Source: Acidobacteriota bacterium (GTDB lineage Bacteria; Acidobacteriota; UBA890). From it: a stretch of DNA of 5,098 nt. Below are positions 1 to 5,098 of the stretch, piece after piece (the first letter of the stretch is position 1; every line of letters begins with the position of its first letter). The DNA lies in the NCBI GenBank assembly GCA_022563115.1, contig JADFNY010000292.1, positions 1 through 5,098 of the forward strand, written 5' to 3'. The position numbers and the translations under genes were made by a program. The notes under the pieces were generated by a model that did no database searches, was not told the DNA's origin, and saw only the letters and a list, made by a program, of their open reading frames with translations.

Positions 1-1
1 G

Positions 2-247
2 TTCGCCGGGCCGCGCGTCATCGAGCAGACGATTCGCGAGAAGCTGCCGGAGGGATTCCAGCGCAGCGAGTTCCTTCTCGAGCACGGCATGCGCGACCTG
101 ATCGTACGCCGCAGCGAGCTGAAAGAAACGCTGGCGCGCGCCATCCGCTATTTTCTGCCCGCCGACCTTCTCGCTTCCGCGATCTCGAGCGTCTACGCCG
201 AGATCCCGACCGAACAGCCGGAGCACGGCGACACCGACGCAGTGTGA
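2..247 (+). CDS. accD: Acetyl-CoA carboxylase carboxyltransferase subunit beta, C-terminal part (5' truncated by window)
   Basis: This is the last 81 codons of AccD. Its 5' part lies before the window, and the first full codon is at base 2. AccD pairs with AccA to form the carboxyltransferase that moves the carboxyl group from carboxybiotin to acetyl-CoA, giving malonyl-CoA for fatty-acid synthesis in the cytoplasm. The visible part opens with FAGPRVIEQTIREKLPEGFQ and continues through RSEFLLEHGMRDLIVRR, which is the conserved end of the crotonase-fold carboxyltransferase domain; E. coli AccD has nearly the same string. The rest is a short, variable, acidic tail ending in DTDAV and a TGA stop. 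The N-terminal zinc-finger cysteines expected of bacterial AccD are outside the window and cannot be checked. folC starts nine bases later, and accD-folC is a common bacterial arrangement, which supports the call. Confidence 0.95.
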   Translation, partial: FAGPRVIEQTIREKLPEGFQRSEFLLEHGMRDLIVRRSELKETLARAIRYFLPADLLASAISSVYAEIPTEQPEHGDTDAV

Positions 248-256
248 CGATGACGC

Positions 257-1549
257 ATGGCCGACGGACGTAGCATCCGGCAGCGTCTCGAATCGATCGA
301 CGCCGGCCGGATCAACCCGGGGCTCGACCGCATCCGCAGACTCCTGGAAGCTCTCGGCAACCCGCAGTTGGCCTACCCGACCGCGATCATTGGGGGCACC
401 AACGGTAAGGGATCGGTCGCCGCCATGCTCACCGCCATCGGCCGCGCCGCCGGACACCGCATCGGTCTGTACACCTCCCCCCACCTCACCGCCGTCGAGG
501 AGCGCTTTCAGGTCGACGGGGCGCCGATCAGCGCCTCGGGGCTCGATGCCCAGCTCGGCGTCGTGCTCGCTGTCGCCGACAAGCAGCTCGATAGCCCGCC
601 GTCCTATTTCGAGATCTTGACCGCGGTAGCTTTTCGCTATTTCGCCGAGGCCCACGTCGAGCTGGCGGTGCTCGAAGTGGGGCTCGGCGGCCGCTGGGAC
701 GCCACCAATGTGACCCGCCCCCGGGTCGCGGTGATCTCGTCGGTGGCGCTCGATCATCAGGAGTATCTCGGCGAAGACGTCCGGGTGATCGCGGCTGAGA
801 AGGCGGCGATCATCCCCCCCGGGGGCATGGCGGTGACGGCGCCACAAGGGCCCGCCATCCTCGAGGTCATCCGTCGGCAGGCCGAATTAGTGGGCGCGAC
901 GCTGTGGGAAACCGAGTCGTTTCCGGTGGTCGTGCGGCGCACCGACGCGCAGCTGCGCTACACGTTCGATTGCGTCGGCCAGCTGCGCCACTACGTCGGG
1001 CTCGAGGTGCCGCTTCCCGGCGCCCACCAGGTCGAGAACGCGCAGTGTGCCATCCTCGCCGCCGAGGTCCTCGATCGGCGCCGTCTCAGGATCAGCTCGG
1101 ACGCCATCTGGGCCGGCCTGCGCAGCGTCCGCTGGCCGGGTCGTTGCGAGTGGCTGGAGGAAAACCCACCAATCCTCTTGGACGCGGCCCACAACCCTGC
1201 AGCGGCCCAAGCGCTGGCCTCGTATCTGCGGGAGCTGCGCCGCCGCAAGGCGTTCGACCGCCTCCACCTGGTGTTCTCGACCCTCACCGACAAGGATACC
1301 GAGGGCATCGCCAAGGCTCTCTATCCGCTCGCCGATCACATCGTCGCGACGCGGGCGCCGTCCAAGCGGGCAACACCAACGCAAGAACTGCTGGCGATCG
1401 GCACCTCCCCGTCGCAACGCCGGGCGGTCGACGACCCCGCGGAGGCCCTCGCCGCGGCGCGCGACGCAGCCGCCCCCGAGGACCTGATTTGTGTCTGCGG
1501 GTCGACGTATCTGATCGGCGCGGTGCGCCCACTCCTCATCCACGCTTGA
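257..1549 (+). CDS. folC: Folylpolyglutamate synthase / dihydrofolate synthase FolC
   Basis: A 430-residue Mur-ligase-family enzyme that adds L-glutamate to folates with ATP; many bacterial FolC proteins also add the first glutamate to dihydropteroate. Visible motifs, in order: the P-loop GTNGKGS (47-53), SPHL (74-77) at the start of the folate-site loop, SYFEILTAVAF (116-126), EVGLGGRWDATN (140-151), LDHQEYLG (165-172) with the metal/ATP-region histidine 167, EK (181-182), whose lysine matches the one carbamylated in characterised FolC, GAHQVENA (255-262), PGRCEW (294-299), LDAAHNP (308-314) opening the C-terminal domain, and CGSTYLIG (414-421). Length and motif spacing are normal for the family. 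ATG at 257 is chosen because it precedes the P-loop by the usual distance; the nearby ATG at 250 runs into a stop after seven codons. No clear Shine-Dalgarno precedes it, so translational coupling to accD is plausible. Whether it has both activities cannot be told from sequence alone. Confidence 0.96.
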   Translation: MADGRSIRQRLESIDAGRINPGLDRIRRLLEALGNPQLAYPTAIIGGTNGKGSVAAMLTAIGRAAGHRIGLYTSPHLTAVEERFQVDGAPISASGLDAQLGVVLAVADKQLDSPPSYFEILTAVAFRYFAEAHVELAVLEVGLGGRWDATNVTRPRVAVISSVALDHQEYLGEDVRVIAAEKAAIIPPGGMAVTAPQGPAILEVIRRQAELVGATLWETESFPVVVRRTDAQLRYTFDCVGQLRHYVGLEVPLPGAHQVENAQCAILAAEVLDRRRLRISSDAIWAGLRSVRWPGRCEWLEENPPILLDAAHNPAAAQALASYLRELRRRKAFDRLHLVFSTLTDKDTEGIAKALYPLADHIVATRAPSKRATPTQELLAIGTSPSQRRAVDDPAEALAAARDAAAPEDLICVCGSTYLIGAVRPLLIHA

Positions 1550-1550
1550 A

Positions 1551-1567
1551 CTAGCAGCGCCTGCTAG
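1551..1567. repeat. Small 7-bp inverted repeat just after the folC stop
   Basis: CTAGCAG (1551-1557) and CTGCTAG (1561-1567) are perfect reverse complements around a CGC loop, beginning one base after the folC stop codon. It is too short, and lacks the T-run, to be a convincing intrinsic terminator. Its arms contain AGCAG/CTGCT, the same bases that form the outer ends of the larger hairpin 15 bases downstream. It may therefore be a shrunken relative of that element, which is an inference. Confidence 0.5.
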
Positions 1568-1581
1568 AGTTAGCCTCAGGC

Positions 1582-1625
1582 AGCAGGGTGCTGAAGAACT
1601 CCCGAGAGTTCTTCAGCACCCTGCT
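1582..1625. repeat. Perfect 20-bp palindromic hairpin: inverted pair of a dispersed intergenic repeat
   Basis: The left arm AGCAGGGTGCTGAAGAACTC (1582-1601) and the right arm (1606-1625) are exact reverse complements with a four-base loop CCGA. As RNA this would be a very stable stem-loop. It lies in the 94-base gap between folC and lptD and ends 18 bases before the lptD ATG. The bases after the stem are CTCTCTCCGGGG, with no run of Ts, so it is not a textbook rho-independent terminator, although it could still pause polymerase or protect a 3' end. A single related arm recurs at 5047-5070 after rmlA, so the arm looks like a dispersed repeat unit that is present here as a head-to-head pair, like REP/BIME elements. 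Confidence 0.85.
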
Positions 1626-1643
1626 CTCTCTCCGGGGCCTCGA

Positions 1644-3953
1644 ATGGGATTCCGCGTTTCAACCATCCACATCCCGAGCCGGCGAGCCGGTGTCGCTGTC
1701 GGATTCGCCCTGCTCCTCGGCTTGGCGGCGCCCCGCCCGGCGATCGCCCAGGCCCAGCCCCGGCCGCAGCAGGGCGAGGAGCAAGCCGGCCTGGTACCCC
1801 TCGAGATTCCGGGGCTGCGGCGGGTGAGCTGGGACCTCTTCGAAGCCAACCAAGACGGCTCCTTCGTCCTTACCGGCTACGTCGACATCGACGGCCGTCC
1901 TGAATGGAGGCTGCAGGCCGATCGCATCGTGCTGACGCCCCCCGAGGACCCCGACGCCGGCGGTGCCGATTGGCATTTCGTGGCCGAGGGCAACGTGACG
2001 CTGGATGCCGGCGACGTGCGGATGAACGGATCGCGGATGGACGGGTATCTGCTCGCCGGGACCGGAAACATCGAGAATGCCTGGGGCATCGGGCCGGGCG
2101 ACGTCTACTTCCGGGGCGAGCACATCGAGCAGATCAGGCCGGGCGTCTTTCATATCCAGAACGGCGTCGTCACGCCGTGCACCCAGGCGCTGCCCATCTG
2201 GGAGTTCTCGGCGCGCACGTTCGACCTGTTCGCCGACGATCACGTGACGATGAAGAACGCCGTGTTCAAGGTAAAGGGCGTGCCACTCCTCTATCTGCCG
2301 GTGCTCTACTACCCGATCAACAGGAGTCATCGCTCCACCGGTCTGTTGATCCCGAGCATCGGTCACTCGTCCCGCAAGGGTTTCATGTACACCCAGGCGC
2401 TGTTCTGGGCGATCAACCGCGGCATGGACACCACCTTCACGTACGACTTCTACTCGCGCGCCGGCTCCGCTTTCAGCGCCGAGTACCGCCATCGGGTTAC
2501 GCCGGGCTCGGTCGGCAATGCGCGCTTCTTCTGGCTGCAGGGATCAAACGCCAACGATTTCACGAAAGAAGAGATCGCCGCCGGTACCACGCCGGTGGTT
2601 GGCGGCTGGACGCTCGACGGTGAGCACATGATGGCGTTGCCGAGCAACTGGCGGCTGAATGCCAGCGCCAACATTTTCTCGACCAAGGAGTTCGTCCAGG
2701 GCTTCGAGGACAATTTCAACCGCTTCCTCCGCCGAAATTCCTCGGCCGGCGTTTTTCTCACTCGCTCGTGGAGCAGTTACACCCTCAACCTGGTCGCGGA
2801 CGACAACCAGACCTTCTTCGGCAACGTCGACTCGGTGGTGCAGCGACGCGCCCCGGAGGTCGAGTTCCGGGTCCGCCGCCGGCCGATCTATGACCCCCTG
2901 TACTTCCAGTTCGAGGGTTCCTACGCGGGGTTGTTGCGCGAGGAGCGTAGCCCGAACAAAGACTCGCTGGGCGGGCGCTACGAGCGCATCGACGCGTTCC
3001 CGGAGGTCTCGCTCGCCTTCACGCAGATCCCCTGGCTGACCTTCAACCCGTTTCTCGCCTGGCGCTCGACCTACTACAGCCAGCGGAGGGAGGGCAGCGA
3101 CTTCGTCGACGACTCGATCTTCCGCAACGTGTACGAGACCGGCATTCAGGTCATCGGGCCGAGCCTGTTCCGAATCTTCGACACGCCGACGAGCAACTAC
3201 TCGCCCCGCTTCAAGCACGTGCTCCAACCTCGCTTCACCTGGGGGCGCCTCGGCGAGTTCGAACACGAGGACTTCCTCCAGCGCGACATCATCCAGTTCG
3301 ACGAGATCGACCGCTTCGGCGGCGACCGGCATTTTGCCCGCATCTCGTTGACCAATCGGTTCCTGGCGAAGCGCTTCAACCGCCCCAACGACGAGCAGCG
3401 CTCGGTGTGGGAGGTGTTCAGCGTCGAGCTGGCGCGCGACTTCGATCTGCGGGAGCGCGATCCCGACATCCAGTTTCCCACCATCCCGCTGCCCTGGTCG
3501 CTCGGCGGACGGGTAACGCCGACCCCGGTGATCAACTTCTCCGCAAGGATGCGCTTCACGCCCGACTGGGGTCTGGGAGGGTTCACCTTGGCCGGCACCG
3601 TGAGGAACTCGCCGGGCGCAACGACCAACATCACCTGGTTCCGCCGCGCCCGCACCGTGCCCAACGAGGATGACCCTTCCAAGGTCGACGTCATATCGAG
3701 CGACCGTCTCAGCGGCACCGGCCGGATCGACCTGCTTCGAGCGCTCGTCACCGTCACCGGCAACCTCACCTGGGACGTGACCAATCGCCAGCTGCAGGCC
3801 TACATGATCGGCGCCACCTGGAACACTCAGTGCTGTTCGATCGGCGGACAGGTGCGGCAAAACAAGTTCTCGTTCCGCGACGAGCTGCAGTTCTCGGTGC
3901 TGCTCGAGCTTCTCAACGTCGGCTCGCTGGGCTTCGGCAGCGAAGGTCGCTGA
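1644..3953 (+). CDS. lptD: LPS-assembly protein LptD (OstA/Imp), outer-membrane beta-barrel
   Basis: LptD forms, with the lipoprotein LptE, the outer-membrane translocon that places lipopolysaccharide in the outer leaflet. The 769 residues are close to the family's usual size (E. coli about 784). A Sec signal peptide is visible: arginines 13-14, a hydrophobic core at about 16-29, and likely cleavage after AIA (35) or AQA (38). An LptA-like beta-jellyroll spans about 70-215 (GNVTL, DVRMNGSRMDGY, VYFRGEHIEQ). The barrel domain starts around LYLPVLYYPI (216-225) and has the family signatures STGLLIPSIGHSSRKG (231-246), FWAINRGMD (254-262) and KHVLQPRFTW (524-533). Cysteines are C179, C730 and C731 only. 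The C730-C731 pair near the C terminus is typical, but no cysteine matches E. coli C31. ATG 1644 is the only in-frame ATG, GTG or TTG between the folC stop and the signal peptide; its ribosome site is weak (CGGGG, 1633-1637). rmlA follows after seven bases. Confidence 0.95.
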   Translation: MGFRVSTIHIPSRRAGVAVGFALLLGLAAPRPAIAQAQPRPQQGEEQAGLVPLEIPGLRRVSWDLFEANQDGSFVLTGYVDIDGRPEWRLQADRIVLTPPEDPDAGGADWHFVAEGNVTLDAGDVRMNGSRMDGYLLAGTGNIENAWGIGPGDVYFRGEHIEQIRPGVFHIQNGVVTPCTQALPIWEFSARTFDLFADDHVTMKNAVFKVKGVPLLYLPVLYYPINRSHRSTGLLIPSIGHSSRKGFMYTQALFWAINRGMDTTFTYDFYSRAGSAFSAEYRHRVTPGSVGNARFFWLQGSNANDFTKEEIAAGTTPVVGGWTLDGEHMMALPSNWRLNASANIFSTKEFVQGFEDNFNRFLRRNSSAGVFLTRSWSSYTLNLVADDNQTFFGNVDSVVQRRAPEVEFRVRRRPIYDPLYFQFEGSYAGLLREERSPNKDSLGGRYERIDAFPEVSLAFTQIPWLTFNPFLAWRSTYYSQRREGSDFVDDSIFRNVYETGIQVIGPSLFRIFDTPTSNYSPRFKHVLQPRFTWGRLGEFEHEDFLQRDIIQFDEIDRFGGDRHFARISLTNRFLAKRFNRPNDEQRSVWEVFSVELARDFDLRERDPDIQFPTIPLPWSLGGRVTPTPVINFSARMRFTPDWGLGGFTLAGTVRNSPGATTNITWFRRARTVPNEDDPSKVDVISSDRLSGTGRIDLLRALVTVTGNLTWDVTNRQLQAYMIGATWNTQCCSIGGQVRQNKFSFRDELQFSVLLELLNVGSLGFGSEGR

Positions 3954-3960
3954 GGCGGCG
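3951..3960 (+). promoter_or_regulatory. Ribosome binding site of rmlA overlapping the lptD stop codon
   Basis: GAGG at 3952-3955 overlaps the lptD TGA stop and sits five bases before the rmlA ATG at 3961. This supports the ATG as start and suggests that ribosomes finishing lptD can reinitiate on rmlA. There is no room for a separate promoter in the seven-base gap, although one could lie inside the end of lptD. Confidence 0.6.
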
Positions 3961-5028
3961 ATGAAGGGCCTGATCCTGTCCGGTGGCTCGGGTACGCGGC
4001 TGCGCCCACTGACCTACACATCCGCCAAGCAGCTCATCCCCGTGGCCAACAAGCCGGTGCTGTTCTACGGCATCGAGCATCTCGTCGAGGCGGGGGTCAC
4101 TGAGATCGGCATCGTCGTCGGCGACACGGCCGCCGAGATCGAAGCCGCGGTCGACGACGGCAGCCGCTGGGGGGCGCACATCACCTACATCCGCCAGGAT
4201 GCGCCGCGTGGGCTGGCGCACGCGGTCAAGATCTCGCGCTCGTTTCTCGGTGACGAGCCGTTCATCATGTACCTCGGTGACAACATCCTCCGTGACGGCG
4301 TCAAGGATTTTGTCGACGCCTTCGACGCCGGCGGCGCCAACGCCCAGATCCTCGCCGCGACGGTTCCCGAGCCGCAGCGCTTCGGTGTCATCGAGCTCGA
4401 TGGCGACCGCGTCGTGCGGGTCGTCGAGAAGCCCGCCGACCCCCCGTCGGACCTCGCGTTGGTGGGTGTCTACCTCTTCGATCACCACGTCTTCGAGGCC
4501 ATCGAAACACTGGTGCCGTCAGCGCGCGGCGAGCTCGAGATCACCGAAGCGATCCAGCGGCTGATCGACGACGGTCGCACGGTGCACTGGCAGGAGGTGC
4601 GCGGCTGGTGGAAGGACACCGGCCACCTCGATGACCTTCTGGAGGCCAACCGGGTCGTTCTCCGCACCCTCGAGCGACGCATCGACGGCGAGGTCGACGA
4701 CGCCACCCGCATCGACGGTGAGGTGGTGATCGAGGCGGGAACGACGGTGACGGCGAGCGTCATCCGGGGGCCGGCGGTGATCGGTCGGAACTGCCGCCTC
4801 GAGAACGCCTACATCGGTCCGTACACGTCGCTCGCCGACGGCGTGCGCGTCGTCGCGGCCGAACTGGAGCACTGCATCGTCCTGCATGAGGCCCGCATCG
4901 AGGGCCTCGAGGGGCGCATCAACGCCAGCCTGATCGGCCGCCAGGCGCATATCTTCGCCACCGGCGCCAAGCCGCGCGCACACCGCCTGATGGTGGGCGA
5001 TGGATGCCGCGTCGGGATCGGCGAATAG
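3961..5028 (+). CDS. rmlA: Glucose-1-phosphate thymidylyltransferase, long form (RmlA-like sugar nucleotidyltransferase with beta-helix tail)
   Basis: Probably joins dTTP and glucose-1-phosphate to give dTDP-glucose plus pyrophosphate, the entry step to dTDP-rhamnose and other dTDP-sugars used in O-antigen or other surface glycans; cytoplasmic. The 355 residues start with the nucleotidyltransferase signature GGSGTRLRP (8-16). Then come SAKQLIPVANKP (21-32) with the substrate-site lysine K23, LGDN (105-108) with the metal-binding D107, EKP (156-158), GELEITEAI (190-198) and WKDTGHLDDLLEAN (217-230), where D219 is the likely second metal ligand. Residues about 250-350 carry hexapeptide-like repeats (two IDGEV units at 241 and 251, then IEAGTTV, VIGRNC, YIGPYTSLADGV), the left-handed beta-helix of the long RmlA/StrD type, absent from the short RmlA of about 290 residues. 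It follows lptD by seven bases. Sugar specificity within the family is not certain from sequence; a related nucleotide sugar is possible. Confidence 0.88.
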   Translation: MKGLILSGGSGTRLRPLTYTSAKQLIPVANKPVLFYGIEHLVEAGVTEIGIVVGDTAAEIEAAVDDGSRWGAHITYIRQDAPRGLAHAVKISRSFLGDEPFIMYLGDNILRDGVKDFVDAFDAGGANAQILAATVPEPQRFGVIELDGDRVVRVVEKPADPPSDLALVGVYLFDHHVFEAIETLVPSARGELEITEAIQRLIDDGRTVHWQEVRGWWKDTGHLDDLLEANRVVLRTLERRIDGEVDDATRIDGEVVIEAGTTVTASVIRGPAVIGRNCRLENAYIGPYTSLADGVRVVAAELEHCIVLHEARIEGLEGRINASLIGRQAHIFATGAKPRAHRLMVGDGCRVGIGE

Positions 5029-5046
5029 ACCCGAGTCGACCTCCTG

Positions 5047-5070
5047 GCAGGGTTCTGAAGAACTCCCGGG
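5047..5070 (+). repeat. Single copy of the dispersed repeat unit after rmlA
   Basis: Bases 5047-5070 match 1583-1606 at 22 of 24 positions without gaps; the differences are T for G at 5054 and G for A at 5069. The orientation is the same as the left arm of the folC-lptD hairpin, and it begins 18 bases after the rmlA stop. Unlike the first locus it is not followed by an inverted partner: the next bases are GGTGCCACCCATGGGT rather than a GAGTTCTTCAG-type arm. The window ends 28 bases later, so the full extent of the element is unknown. Confidence 0.75.
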
Positions 5071-5086
5071 GGTGCCACCCATGGGT
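5070..5086. repeat. Overlapping short palindromes next to the repeat unit
   Basis: GGGTGCCACCC (5070-5080) and ACCCATGGGT (5077-5086) are both palindromic and share the central ACCC, so the ACCC block could pair with the GGGT on either side. They lie directly against the single repeat unit, 42 bases after the rmlA stop. They may form part of a larger intergenic element or a 3'-end structure, but the window stops at 5098 and neither can be decided. Confidence 0.4.
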
Positions 5087-5098
5087 CTCGTGGGGCAG

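Noticed and set aside
814..825. C7G5 homopolymer run in folC as a possible frameshift or slippage site
   Set aside because: The reading frame is continuous with conserved motifs on both sides (EKAAII before, GAHQVENA after) and the local length matches the family, so there is no sign of a frameshift.
1546..1574. Possible sigma70 promoter for lptD (TTGAAC at 1546-1551 as -35, TAGAGT at 1565-1570 as -10)
   Set aside because: The two boxes are only 13 bases apart, each matches the consensus at four of six positions, and other -10 choices at proper spacing are worse.
1582..1635. Canonical rho-independent terminator after folC
   Set aside because: The stem is strong but is followed by CTCTCTCCGGGG instead of a T-run, and a related motif occurs elsewhere without the stem, so a repeat element explains it better. 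Partial termination is not excluded.
1588..1827. A GTG-started 79-codon frame that begins inside the hairpin and overlaps lptD
   Set aside because: It runs out of frame with the clear LptD signal peptide, and its arginine/serine/proline-rich translation resembles nothing known; it was also considered and dropped as a leader peptide.
2544..3860. Long open frame on the minus strand (438 codons) opposite lptD, and others such as 1659-2492 and 4519-5082 opposite lptD and rmlA
   Set aside because: These are typical shadow frames in GC-rich DNA. Their translations are low-complexity (rich in R, A, G, D, V) with no recognisable motif, while the + strand frames hold clear conserved proteins along the whole length.
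1..5098. CRISPR array, tRNA/rRNA, insertion sequence, prophage, toxin-antitoxin or defence system
   Set aside because: There are no regularly spaced repeats, no cloverleaf-like or rRNA-like segments, and no transposase, integrase or defence-type proteins; nearly all bases are taken by four ordinary genes.

Overview
The window is GC-rich (roughly two thirds G+C by eye), densely coded and all on the + strand. It looks like chromosomal housekeeping DNA from a Gram-negative bacterium, because it carries an LptD-type outer-membrane lipopolysaccharide translocon. The order accD-folC followed by lptD, the codon bias and the intergenic repeat would suit a deltaproteobacterial-type lineage (Desulfobacterota, Myxococcota or Binatota-like). 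That placement is an inference from gene order and general resemblance, not a demonstrated assignment.

Layout: (1) 2-247, the 3' end of accD, the acetyl-CoA carboxylase carboxyltransferase beta subunit. (2) 257-1549, complete folC, nine bases after the accD stop. (3) 1550-1643, a 94-base intergenic gap with a 7-bp hairpin and then a perfect 20-bp palindromic hairpin that ends 18 bases before the next start codon. (4) 1644-3953, complete lptD with a signal peptide. (5) 3961-5028, a complete long-form glucose-1-phosphate thymidylyltransferase (rmlA-like), seven bases after the lptD stop. (6) 5029-5098, non-coding DNA with a second, single copy of the motif that forms the arms of the hairpin in (3), cut by the window end.

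The genes fall into two tight pairs. accD-folC serves fatty-acid precursor and folate synthesis. lptD-rmlA serves the cell envelope: LptD inserts lipopolysaccharide into the outer membrane, and the nucleotidyltransferase probably makes a dTDP-sugar precursor for O-antigen or another surface glycan. The hairpin separates the two pairs.

I found no phage, transposase, CRISPR, toxin-antitoxin or other exotic system. The most noteworthy item is the short dispersed intergenic repeat: an inverted pair between folC and lptD and a single unit after rmlA, in an arrangement like REP/BIME elements. A secondary point is that LptD has only three cysteines and lacks the N-terminal cysteine of the E. coli four-cysteine pattern.
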